A stretch of 48,361 bases of DNA. Source: an uncultured Clostridia bacterium (GTDB lineage: Bacteria; Bacillota; Clostridia; Christensenellales; Maliibacteriaceae). The notes beneath the pieces are model-generated. The model was not told where the DNA came from, made no database searches, and was given only the letters and a program-made list of their open reading frames with translations. The stretch lies in NCBI GenBank assembly GCA_934613185.1, contig CAKTSO010000001.1, positions 1 to 48,361 of the forward strand, in the 5' to 3' direction. Position numbers and translations under genes: made by a program. Positions 33,514-41,245 of the stretch are shown here, one piece after another (the stretch's first letter is position 1; every line of letters begins with the position of its first letter).

Positions 33514-33554
33514 GTCCCTTTTTCCTGTCAAAAAGGGCGGCGGGCAAATACGGA

Positions 33555-33583
33555 TTGCCTCTGTGTGCATTTCATATTATAAT
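33555..33583 (+). promoter_or_regulatory. Promoter of the dnaD-dnaI operon
   Basis: TTGCCT (33555-33560), a 17-base spacer and TATAAT (33578-33583), 52 bases before the dnaD start codon. No terminator was seen before the first kinase gene, so transcription may continue into the kinase array. Confidence 0.78.
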
Positions 33584-33635
33584 AGATTTGGTATAGTTTC
33601 GGCAAATCACTGCCTGTAAGATCGGAGAAAATGCC

Positions 33636-35117
33636 ATGCCGCTTTGCAGATTTCCCGGCGGCGGCGCGATGTTCTGCGCCACACCCGTCGAAAACATGTT
33701 TCTGGAAGAGTACATGCCCAACGCCCCGTCGGACTACGTCAAGGTCTATCTTTACGGCCTGATGCACTGCTATTATCCCAACGGCGGCGCGGCCGACCTT
33801 TCCTCCTTCGCCCGCAGCCTCCGCATCCCGGAGGACGACGTGCGCCGCGCGTTTTTCTATTGGCAGCAGCAGGGGCTGGTGCGCATTCAGGTCTCCCCGC
33901 AGGGGCCGAGCGTGTTCTACAACATCCTGCCGCGCGACGCGCGGGGCTTCGCGCTGCCCGCGGCCGACCGCTTTTTGAACTTCAACCGAAAGGTGCAGTC
34001 GCTCTTTGATCCCCGCCAGCTCACGCCGCGCGAGACGGACGCCATGCACGAATGGATCGAGGCGGACGGCTTTGAGGAAGACAGCATTTTGCAGCTTTGC
34101 GAATACGCCATCTCGCTGCACGGGCGAAACGTCGGCTTTGCGTATTTGAAGACCGTCGCGCAGAACTGGCTCGCCGAAGGCCTGACGAGCGCGGCGGACG
34201 TGCGCGCGCATTTGCAGCAGCGAAAATCCGAGGTGCGCGACGCGCAGTCGGTCCTGGCGTCGCTCGGGATCCGCAACCGCGCCGCCACGGAGGCGGAGCT
34301 TGCGCTGTATCGCAAATGGACGCTCGAATGGGGCTTTGACCGCGACGCGATCGACGTCGCGTGCGCGCAGTCGGCCTCCGCGGCGCAGCCGACGATGAAA
34401 TACGTCGACACGATCCTGTCTTCCTTCGCGGAAAACCACGTCTTCACCGCGCCCGAGATCGAGGCGTTTTTGCAATATCGCGCGCATCGCCGCGCGGCGG
34501 CGGCTTCCATTCAGAACGCCATGGGCGTCTACGGCGCGCCGAGCCCGACGCTGATGAACTGCCTTGACACCTGGCGCGCGCAGTACGGATACGACACGCC
34601 CGTGGTGCTTCTTGCCGCGCAGCAGGCCGGCCGCCGCGGACAAAAGACGCTCGACGCGCTGGAGAACATTCTGTCCTCCTGGCACGCGGCCAATCTTCTG
34701 TCCCAACAGGACGTGGTCGATTACCTTGCCGCGCAGAAGACCGACGGCGAGGCAGCGGCGAACGTGCTGCGGCATCTGGCGCTGGAATTCGCGCCGAACG
34801 AACAGACGCGCCGAAGCGTCTCGCTTTGGAGCACACAGTGGGGGCTGCCGATGGACGTGATCCTCTACGGCGCGGACGAGATCGTAAAGTCCGGCGTGCA
34901 GCGCGACCGCATGCGCGCGCTGCATAACCTCCTTCAAAATTGGTTCGAGCGAGGCGTCCGCGACCTCGCCGCCGCACAGGCCGCACAGGCCGCCCCGGCG
35001 GAACGAAGCTTCACGCCCTATTCCGCCGCGCGCGGGCAGCAGTCAGGCAGCAACAATTCTGCGCTGTCCTACGAGCAGCGCACCGACTCGATGAACGATG
35101 CCTATCTCGATCTTTGA
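33636..35117 (+). CDS. dnaD: DnaD-family replication initiation protein with four DnaD-type modules
   Basis: A 493-residue primosomal protein that binds DNA and helps load the replicative helicase. Residues about 33-100 form the N-terminal winged helix (LSSFARSLRIPEDDVRRAFF). Four DnaB_2/DnaD-type helical modules follow, at about 125-195, 215-280, 303-368 and 393-450, with repeated motifs such as YLKTVAQNWLAEG, YVDTILSSFAENH and ALENILSSWHAAN; the last is degenerate. DnaD proteins usually have one such module and DnaB two. A Ser/Ala/Gln-rich tail ends the protein. GGAG lies eight bases before the ATG. The dnaI-like gene follows 40 bases later, the usual primosome pairing. Confidence 0.88.
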   Translation: MPLCRFPGGGAMFCATPVENMFLEEYMPNAPSDYVKVYLYGLMHCYYPNGGAADLSSFARSLRIPEDDVRRAFFYWQQQGLVRIQVSPQGPSVFYNILPRDARGFALPAADRFLNFNRKVQSLFDPRQLTPRETDAMHEWIEADGFEEDSILQLCEYAISLHGRNVGFAYLKTVAQNWLAEGLTSAADVRAHLQQRKSEVRDAQSVLASLGIRNRAATEAELALYRKWTLEWGFDRDAIDVACAQSASAAQPTMKYVDTILSSFAENHVFTAPEIEAFLQYRAHRRAAAASIQNAMGVYGAPSPTLMNCLDTWRAQYGYDTPVVLLAAQQAGRRGQKTLDALENILSSWHAANLLSQQDVVDYLAAQKTDGEAAANVLRHLALEFAPNEQTRRSVSLWSTQWGLPMDVILYGADEIVKSGVQRDRMRALHNLLQNWFERGVRDLAAAQAAQAAPAERSFTPYSAARGQQSGSNNSALSYEQRTDSMNDAYLDL

Positions 35118-35157
35118 TCGGGTTTGGAGCTTTTCACGCCTCCCAAAGGAGCAAGCC

Positions 35158-36168
35158 ATGTCACAGTATTATCAGCGCGCGCTGCGCCAGATGGATCTTG
35201 ACCGCAGCGACAAGATCGCCCGCGCCGAGGAAAACCGCCGCGCGTTTTACGCCGCGCACCCGGAGCTGGACGATCTGGAAAGCCAAATCGCCGCCGTCAC
35301 GCGCGAGGCGTTCCGAAGCCTTCGGGGGACGCACCCCGTCTCGGGCGAGGAGGCGGCCGCCGCCGCGCAGAAAAAAATCGACGTCCTTCGCCGCGAACAT
35401 GAGGCGCGCGTGCGCGCCGCGGGCGGCGACCCGAACGATTTTCTTCCCCGATGGGACTGCCCCGTGTGCCGCGACATGGGCTACATCGACACACCCGACG
35501 GCAACCGCCGCATGTGCGATTGTCTGAAGGCGAAGGCCGCCTCGATGGCGATCACGCACGAAGAGTTCCGCCCCGACCAAAATCAGAACTTCGACGCCTT
35601 CGACCTTTCCCGCTTCCCCGAAACGCCCGACCCCGTCCCGGGGGAGCGCAATTCGCAGCGAAAGCTCATGGCTCTCGCCTGTCAGATCGCGCGCGAATAC
35701 GCGGGGGCGTTTTCCGAAAAAGGCAGCGGCAACTTCCTTTTGTGCGGCGCGAGCGGCCTCGGGAAGACATATCTTCTCCAGTGCGTCGCGAATGCCGTGG
35801 CCGAGCGCGGCTATTCGGTCTGCTATCTTACGGCCTATCGGCTGTCGAACCTTCTGCGCGACGCGTATCTGGGGGAAGACGAGGCCGCACACACGGAGCA
35901 GGCGCTGATCAACTGCGATCTTCTTTGCATCGACGACCTTGGCAGCGAACCCATCCGCCGCAACATCAATCTGGAGAGCCTTTTTTCGATCTTAAACGAG
36001 CGCACGATCGCACATCGCGCCACGGCCGTGGCGAGCAATCTTTTATTAACCCAGCTTCGCGACCGCTACGGCGAACGGATCACGTCCCGTCTGGCGGGCG
36101 AAAACTGCCGCACGATCCGCCTCTACGGCGCGGACCTTCGTCTTGCAAAAAACACGCGCGAACCGTAA
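35158..36168 (+). CDS. dnaI: DnaI/DnaC-like helicase loader ATPase
   Basis: A 336-residue AAA+ ATPase that loads the replicative helicase DnaB/DnaC. The N-terminal part has a predicted coiled coil and a zinc-binding site (Cys101, Cys104, Cys120, Cys122). The ATPase core has Walker A GASGLGKT (197-204), Walker B DLLCIDD (254-260), sensor 1 Asn in VASNLLLTQL and an arginine-finger-type RYGERITSRL. The ATG at 35158 follows AAAGGAGCAAGCC. It follows dnaD in an apparent operon. The zinc knuckle and motifs match clostridial DnaI-like loaders, so the call is firm although the name dnaC is also used. Confidence 0.9.
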   Translation: MSQYYQRALRQMDLDRSDKIARAEENRRAFYAAHPELDDLESQIAAVTREAFRSLRGTHPVSGEEAAAAAQKKIDVLRREHEARVRAAGGDPNDFLPRWDCPVCRDMGYIDTPDGNRRMCDCLKAKAASMAITHEEFRPDQNQNFDAFDLSRFPETPDPVPGERNSQRKLMALACQIAREYAGAFSEKGSGNFLLCGASGLGKTYLLQCVANAVAERGYSVCYLTAYRLSNLLRDAYLGEDEAAHTEQALINCDLLCIDDLGSEPIRRNINLESLFSILNERTIAHRATAVASNLLLTQLRDRYGERITSRLAGENCRTIRLYGADLRLAKNTREP

Positions 36169-36265
36169 AATAAAAGCAGAATCACAGCCGCACGGCTTTC
36201 GCGAAACGGAACGCGGCGGTCTGCCATAACATCATACGATCAACGGAGGATCAAGAAAAAACGCC

Positions 36266-37219
36266 ATGAACGAAAATCTTCCCAATGCGGTGCTGTGCGT
36301 CGGGATGCTCAACTGCGACGTCTTTTTCCGCAACACACCGAAAAACCTCATGCACACCGACACGTCCTTCATGCGCGACGTGACGATGCTCGTCGGCGGC
36401 GACGCGGCGAACGTCTCGCAGAACCTCGCGCACATGGGCATCACCTCCTATCTTGCCGCGAACGTCGCGGGCGACGTGTTCGGGCAGCATGTCTGCGACA
36501 CGCTCGAGGGCGAAGGCGTGGACACCCGCTTCGTGCGCCGCGACAGCGAGACCGGCACGGCCGTGAGCCTGTTTTTCTATGACACGGACGGCAAAAAGCA
36601 CTGCGGCGCGTTCCGCGGCGGCAACCGTTCGTTCCGTCCCGACATGGTGACCGACGAGATGTTGAAATCCGCGCGGCACATGCACATCGGTTCGTTCGTG
36701 ACGCTCGAAAGCTTTATCGGGCAGCCCGCCGAAAATCTGATCCGCCGCGCAAAGGCGCTCGGGCTGACCGTCTCCGCCGACATCTCCGGCGGCAGCGCGG
36801 CCGACCGCGACACGATGCGCCGCGTCATCCCGCTTTGCGACGTGTTCACGATGAACGAAGAGGAGACGCTCGAATTGACGAACGAAACCGACATGAAGCG
36901 CGCCTCGGAAAAGCTTCGCGAATTCGCACCCACGCTTTTGATTTTGAAGCAGGGCGCACGCGGCGTCTTCGTCACGGATTTCAAGGGCTATGAAAAGCAG
37001 TTCGCGCCCCTCGCGCGGCCCGAAGAGGTCAAAGACGCCGTCGGCGCGGGCGATTCTTTCATTTCCGGCTACATCGCCGCGCTCCTTCACGGGGAAAGCC
37101 GCGACGAGTGCATCAAGACCGGCTCCGCCGCGTCCGCGATCTGCATTTCGGATTTCGGCGCGTCCAACTGGAAGGTCTCCTATGAACAAGTCCGCGCCTT
37201 TGCTGCGGAGCGCGCCTGA
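36266..37219 (+). CDS. PfkB/ribokinase-family kinase 1
   Basis: A 317-residue sugar or nucleoside kinase that would transfer phosphate from ATP to a hydroxyl group. The substrate-side motif is GGDAANVSQNLAHMG, and the C-terminal DAVGAGDSFISGY holds the catalytic Asp and anion hole of the family. It keeps the NxxE motif (MNEEETLEL), unlike the other seven kinases here, and has SADIS in place of their TTSMD, so it is the most canonical and most divergent member. The nearest GGAGG is 16 bases before the ATG, an unusually long spacing. It is 97 bases after dnaI and 19 before kinase 2. The substrate is unknown. Confidence 0.88.
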   Translation: MNENLPNAVLCVGMLNCDVFFRNTPKNLMHTDTSFMRDVTMLVGGDAANVSQNLAHMGITSYLAANVAGDVFGQHVCDTLEGEGVDTRFVRRDSETGTAVSLFFYDTDGKKHCGAFRGGNRSFRPDMVTDEMLKSARHMHIGSFVTLESFIGQPAENLIRRAKALGLTVSADISGGSAADRDTMRRVIPLCDVFTMNEEETLELTNETDMKRASEKLREFAPTLLILKQGARGVFVTDFKGYEKQFAPLARPEEVKDAVGAGDSFISGYIAALLHGESRDECIKTGSAASAICISDFGASNWKVSYEQVRAFAAERA

Positions 37220-37238
37220 GACGCGGGAGGTAGTGACA

Positions 37239-38204
37239 ATGCAGAAACGTTTTGACATTCTTTGCATGGGCATCGGCTGCTACGACGTCGTCGTGCGCCA
37301 TCTGCCCGCGGATTTCATGGAACAAAGCGTCGTCCCCATCGGCGATATCACCACTTCCACCGGCGGCGACGCGCTGAACGCCTCCGTCGATCTGACGCGT
37401 CTTGGCGCGAAAACCGGCTTTTTGACCGTTCTCGGGAACGATGCCTGGGGCAAGAGCGTCCTGGCCGATCTCGCGCAAAAGGGCGTGGATACCTCCGCCG
37501 TTCAGGTGCGCGACGACTTCAGCACCTGCGTCAGCTACGTTCTCGTCGAGAAAAACGGCGACCGTCATTTTGCCGTCAACTTCCCCGAGAACCCTCTTCC
37601 TCTTCACAACAGCGACATCTCCGACGAGCTTCTTGCCTCCACGCGGCACATTCATGCGGCAAGCTGCAATGCGCTGGGGTCGATGGACGACGAGCTGGAC
37701 GTCCTGTTCCGCCGCGCGCACGAGATGGGCGTGACCACGAGCATGGATACCGGCGCGGACCCCACGGGCCGCTGGTTCGACCGCATTCGAGAGACGATCA
37801 AATACTGCGACATCTTCTTCCCGAGCCACTACGAGGCGGCGGCCTACTGCGGCGGCGAAACGGATGTTTTGAAGATGAAGGAATTCTTCCGCGACAAGGG
37901 CGTGAAGATCTTCGGCGTGAAGCTGGGCGCGGACGGCGTGTTCGTCACCGACTTTAAAGAGGACATCTTCATGAAGCCGCTGTTCACCGGCACGCCCGTG
38001 GACACCACCGGCGCGGGCGACGCGTTCTGCTCGACGTTCGTGGCGGGCATCGTGCGCGGCATGAGCATGCACGACGCGGCGGCGCTGGGGCAGGCGCAGT
38101 CGGCGCACATCATCCGCACCGTCGGCGCGAACAACGGCGCGGTCGACATCCATACCCTCGTGGAATACGCAAAGGGCTACGGATACGATCTGGATATCAA
38201 ATAA
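37239..38204 (+). CDS. PfkB/ribokinase-family kinase 2
   Basis: A 321-residue PfkB kinase. GGDALNASVDLTRLG (42-56) forms the first signature, TTSMD (166-170) is shared with most of the array, and TTGAGDAFCSTF holds the catalytic Asp261. The usual NxxE motif is replaced by FFPSHYEA (SxxE). GGGAGG lies eight bases before the ATG. It follows kinase 1 by 19 bases and ends before a strong terminator, so kinases 1 and 2 form one unit, perhaps read through from dnaD-dnaI. Among the array its GGDALN motif is closest to kinase 7. The substrate is unknown. Confidence 0.88.
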   Translation: MQKRFDILCMGIGCYDVVVRHLPADFMEQSVVPIGDITTSTGGDALNASVDLTRLGAKTGFLTVLGNDAWGKSVLADLAQKGVDTSAVQVRDDFSTCVSYVLVEKNGDRHFAVNFPENPLPLHNSDISDELLASTRHIHAASCNALGSMDDELDVLFRRAHEMGVTTSMDTGADPTGRWFDRIRETIKYCDIFFPSHYEAAAYCGGETDVLKMKEFFRDKGVKIFGVKLGADGVFVTDFKEDIFMKPLFTGTPVDTTGAGDAFCSTFVAGIVRGMSMHDAAALGQAQSAHIIRTVGANNGAVDIHTLVEYAKGYGYDLDIK

Positions 38205-38220
38205 TCGTTGTATTTCAACA

Positions 38221-38262
38221 TCATCCGCACGGGAAAATCGCTTTCCGTGCGGATTTTTCTTT
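38221..38262 (+). terminator. Terminator after kinase 2
   Basis: ATCCGCACGGGAAA pairs perfectly with TTTCCGTGCGGAT plus a further T run (TTTTCTTTG). Confidence 0.88.
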
Positions 38263-38275
38263 GTGTTTTCTGGTT

Positions 38276-38554
38276 AGCTGCTTTCAAATAAGAAAACAAT
38301 CGTCAAAAAATATGGCATAACATGTGAAATCCTTTAAACCCACACATGCAATTTCTAAAACAAAAGTACATTTTTATAGATTCACATCATCAAAATGCCT
38401 TATTTTTTGATGCTTGCAGTTTTAAGCTAGAGATTTTTTGTTTTTGGCTAAGTGAAAAGCGGAGGCGACGCCGGAAGCGTCGTTGAGCATTTTCACAACG
38501 CCAAAACGGAAAAGATCAGCTTAAAACCGATTGTTTTCTTTTTTGAAGGCAGCT
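38276..38554. mobile_element. AT-rich MITE-like element with 27-base terminal inverted repeats
   Basis: The ends 38276-38302 and 38528-38554 are inverted copies with 25 of 27 bases identical (AGCTGCYTTCAAAWAAGAAA...). The 279-base body has no gene and is much more AT-rich than its surroundings. It contains a long imperfect hairpin at 38440-38507 (outer GTTTTTGGC/GCCAAAAC, then GTGAAAA/TTTTCAC, then CGACGC/GCGTCG) and a smaller CATCAAAA/TTTTTTGATG hairpin. Its right half recurs at 13176-13300. It could be a non-autonomous transposable element or a structured RNA in the leader of the L,D-transpeptidase gene that starts 81 bases later. No target-site duplication could be defined. Confidence 0.65.
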
Positions 38555-38634
38555 TTAGTCATTTCTTTTTTTGACTGTTTCATATATAATAGACACGCGA
38601 TTTGCGATCTATCGGTTAAAGGAGCAATCATTCG

Positions 38635-39651
38635 ATGCAATCCGTCAAGCGGCGGCCCGTATGGGCCCTGATGGCAATCTTACTTGCGGCGGCGGCCGTG
38701 TTTTCCGGCTGCGCGAAGCGCGGCGTGGACGCGTCCGTCCCCTCGCCCGAACCTTCGTATGCGCAAAGCGAAATCGAAAATGCGCTGAGCGGCAGCGTGC
38801 AGGAAGCGCTGGCGCTGTTTGAAAAACAGCAGGAGGGCGCGGACGGCGCGGCACAGAACTTCCCGAAGACTTCCGTTTCCGCCGCGGCGCCCGAGGCGGA
38901 GCAATCGCCCGAGCCGACGCCCACGCCGACGATCCCGCAGGTGTCGTCCCAGATGCCGTACATGATCGCCATCTACATCGGCTCTCAGCGCGTCGTGGTC
39001 TATCAAAAGGACGCGGACGGCGCCTACACCGTCCCCGCGCGCGTGTTCACCGTCTCCACCGGTCTTGGCAGCAACACCATTTTGGGCCAGTATAAAATTC
39101 AGAGCCGCTGGCGCTGGCTTCCCATGCACGGGATCTACTGCCAGTACGTCACGCAGTGGAGCGGCAACTATCTGTTCCACTCCGTCATGTATTCCCAGAC
39201 CGACCCGTCGACGATGGATCGAAGCGCCTACAACCGCTTGGGCAGCAAGGCCTCCGCGGGCTGCATCCGCATGACCGTACGCGACGCCAAATGGATCTAC
39301 GACAACTGCGGCCGCGGCACCTATGTCATCGCGACGAACGATTCCTGCCCGCCCGGCACGCCCGGAAGCAGCGGCGTCCCGCCGCTGACGCTCGACGTGC
39401 GCTGGGATCCGACCGATCCCGACCCGCGCAATCCCTACATCACGGGGCTGCCCACGCCGACACCCGCGCCCGAACCGACGCCCGCGCCCGAACCGACGCC
39501 CGTCCCGAGCCCGAGCGAAGAACCGACGCCCGTCCCGAGCGAAACGCCGAGCCCGACGCCGACGCCCGCCCCGAGCGAAGCGCCCACACCCACTCCCGTG
39601 CCGACGCCGACGCCCGCGCCGCCCGAGCCTTCGCCCGGCGCGGAAAACTGA
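38635..39651 (+). CDS. L,D-transpeptidase (YkuD domain) lipoprotein with Pro/Thr-rich tail
   Basis: A 338-residue cell-wall enzyme that makes 3-3 peptidoglycan cross-links or attaches proteins. A lipobox-like VFSGC follows the signal segment, so it is probably a lipoprotein. After a linker, the YkuD domain (about 100-235) includes LFHSVMY with the conserved His and LGSKASAGCIRM with the catalytic Cys. The last 90 residues are repeats of Pro, Thr, Ala and Glu (PTPAPEPTP) encoded by short GC-rich tandem repeats, a wall-spanning spacer. AAAGGAG precedes the ATG. A TATAAT at 38585-38590 may be its -10 box but the -35 is poor. It stands alone inside the kinase array. Confidence 0.9.
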   Translation: MQSVKRRPVWALMAILLAAAAVFSGCAKRGVDASVPSPEPSYAQSEIENALSGSVQEALALFEKQQEGADGAAQNFPKTSVSAAAPEAEQSPEPTPTPTIPQVSSQMPYMIAIYIGSQRVVVYQKDADGAYTVPARVFTVSTGLGSNTILGQYKIQSRWRWLPMHGIYCQYVTQWSGNYLFHSVMYSQTDPSTMDRSAYNRLGSKASAGCIRMTVRDAKWIYDNCGRGTYVIATNDSCPPGTPGSSGVPPLTLDVRWDPTDPDPRNPYITGLPTPTPAPEPTPAPEPTPVPSPSEEPTPVPSETPSPTPTPAPSEAPTPTPVPTPTPAPPEPSPGAEN

Positions 39652-39663
39652 ACAGACGCTTTT

Positions 39664-39699
39664 CGGCGAACCGGATTTCCCCCCGGTTCGCCGTTTTTA
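39664..39699 (+). terminator. Terminator after the L,D-transpeptidase gene
   Basis: CGGCGAACCGG and CCGGTTCGCCG form a perfect stem followed by TTTTTATAT. Confidence 0.88.
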
Positions 39700-39711
39700 T
39701 ATCGATTTCAT

Positions 39712-39740
39712 TTCAAAACCGCGCGGTTTCGTTATATAAT
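39712..39740 (+). promoter_or_regulatory. Probable promoter of kinase 3
   Basis: TTCAAA (39712-39717), a 17-base spacer and TATAAT (39735-39740), 26 bases before the ATG. The -35 box is only a partial match. Confidence 0.55.
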
Positions 39741-39766
39741 AGAAGCTGAAAGTGAGTGCGGCTATC

Positions 39767-40717
39767 ATGAAAGTATTGTGTATCGGCGCGATTCTCTGCG
39801 ACGTGGCGTTCAGCCCCGTGGCGGAGAACGACTGGAAAAAGACGCGCCCCGTCACGGCGGAGGCATTCTCCCTGCACGGCGGCGGCGAAGGCAACAACGC
39901 TTCGATGGATCTTGCGGCCCTCGGCGAAGAGGTGCGGCTCGTCGGCCGCGTCGGCGACGATTTCATCGGGGCGCATCTTCTGGACGAACTGAACAAAAAG
40001 GGTGTGGATACCGAACACGTCATTCGCGTGCCGGGGGAAAACACGACCGTCTCCGTGCAGATGATCAGCTCCCGCGGCGCGCGGACGCTTGCGGCAAAGC
40101 GCTGGGGCGCGAACGAGACGCTCGAAGCGGGCGACGTGCCCGACGAATTGATCAAATGGGCGGATCACGTCCACATCGTCGCGGCGATGTGTTTGTCCGG
40201 CTTCGACGGCGCGGGCAGCGCCCGCGTGTTCGCCCGTGCGCACGCGCTCGGCAAGACGACGAGCATGGATCTGAACAATCCGCGCTTTGACGGCGAGTGC
40301 TTCCATCTGTTCCGCGACGCGCTCAAAAACTGCGACGTGTTTTTGCCGTCGAGCTACGAAGTCGAGCGCGCGGTGGGGCTAAGCGACATGCACGACATCC
40401 GCGACTTTTTCGCGCCCTACGGCATAAAAATTCTGGGCGTCAAGCGCTCGGAAAAGGGCGTGTATCTGACGGATTTCAAAAAAGAGATCGACATGCCGTC
40501 CCTTCTTTCGGGCGACCCGGTCGACGTCGTCGGCGCGGGCGACGCGTTTTCCTCGACGTTTGTCTCCGCCTGGAAGCGCGGCTATTCGATGCAAAACTGC
40601 GGCGCGATCGCAAGCGCCGCCTCGGCGCATGTGTTAAAAGCCCTCGGCGCGACGGCGGGCATGCGCGATTTCGACACGCTCGTTTCCTTTGCGAGGGAAA
40701 AGGGCGCGATGGAGTAA
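39767..40717 (+). CDS. PfkB/ribokinase-family kinase 3
   Basis: A 316-residue PfkB kinase beginning MKVLCIGAILCDVAF, a start pattern it shares with kinases 4-6. Its first signature is GGGEGNNASMDLAALG, with GEG where kinases 4-6 have GDA; TTSMD, FLPSSYEVE (SxxE in place of NxxE) and DVVGAGDAFSSTF follow. The ATG at 39767 is preferred to a GTG five codons upstream because it matches the sister proteins, though its ribosome-binding site is weak. It has its own promoter and is followed by a 528-base non-coding stretch with a repeat element. Substrate unknown. Confidence 0.86.
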   Translation: MKVLCIGAILCDVAFSPVAENDWKKTRPVTAEAFSLHGGGEGNNASMDLAALGEEVRLVGRVGDDFIGAHLLDELNKKGVDTEHVIRVPGENTTVSVQMISSRGARTLAAKRWGANETLEAGDVPDELIKWADHVHIVAAMCLSGFDGAGSARVFARAHALGKTTSMDLNNPRFDGECFHLFRDALKNCDVFLPSSYEVERAVGLSDMHDIRDFFAPYGIKILGVKRSEKGVYLTDFKKEIDMPSLLSGDPVDVVGAGDAFSSTFVSAWKRGYSMQNCGAIASAASAHVLKALGATAGMRDFDTLVSFAREKGAME

Positions 40718-41245
40718 GAAGAAATCTTGCGGGAAGCATCCCTTTCAGAAAAAGGGCTGCAAGCCGCGGTCAATTACATTGCTTGAGAGAACGGCGCAGT
40801 TAAGGGCTTCCTCTGAGAGGGGCTTGTACCCCTAGGGCACGAGACACCCCGAGCGTCCCCGAAGGGGACAGTACCCCTAGGGCACGCGATTCAGGCGTGA
40901 AGCCGGCGCCAAAGGCGACTGATGAGGTGTCGCTGTTGGGGCAGATGCAATAAGAAGAACGACAGTTTCGATCTTCGCCGCAGCAAATGCAGCGCTGATT
41001 TCCAACCGTCAACCTTCTTATTGAACCTGCGCTCCGTATTCGAAGCAGAGACACCTCATCCGTCTTGCCTTACGGCAATCCACCTTCCCCTCTTAGGGGA
41101 AGGCTTGCGGGAAGCGTCGCAGAGAAGAAATGCGGGGTCCTCGACATCCGAAGCCCCACAAGCTCCCGCCGTCATTTCTACACTCCCCGATCTTACGGCG
41201 CATTTGCGCTCAAACGATAGAAACAAACCCACACGGAGGACATCC
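40718..41245. repeat. 528-base intergenic stretch with small-repeat element
   Basis: The gap between kinases 3 and 4 holds a composite repeat from 40805 to about 41115. It opens with CTTCCTCTGAGAGGGGCTTG (also at 15275-15294), has two direct copies of GTACCCCTAGGGCACG (40826-40841 and 40871-40886), a perfect inverted repeat GATGAGGTGTC/GACACCTCATC (40921-40931 and 41050-41060), and ends with CACCTTCCCCT and the hairpin CCTTCCCCTCTTAGGGGAAGG. Such ACCTCATC and CCTTCCCCT modules resemble short dispersed repeats common in gut Clostridia. No gene or clear promoter was found. Confidence 0.75.

Noticed and set aside
33528..34937. 469-residue minus-strand frame opposite dnaD
   Set aside because: Antisense shadow in GC-rich coding DNA; the plus strand encodes a clear DnaD protein with promoter and ribosome-binding site.
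36169..36265. GC-rich dyad between dnaI and kinase 1 as a terminator
   Set aside because: Weak pairing and no T run, so transcription may pass from dnaI into the kinases.
39468..39630. Short GC-rich tandem repeats as a possible minisatellite
   Set aside because: They are in frame and encode the Pro/Thr/Ala/Glu wall-spanning tail of the L,D-transpeptidase; nothing beyond that is needed.
40826..40886. Two GTACCCCTAGGGCACG repeats as a possible CRISPR array
   Set aside because: Only two copies, short repeat, and no cas genes; they belong to a small dispersed repeat.
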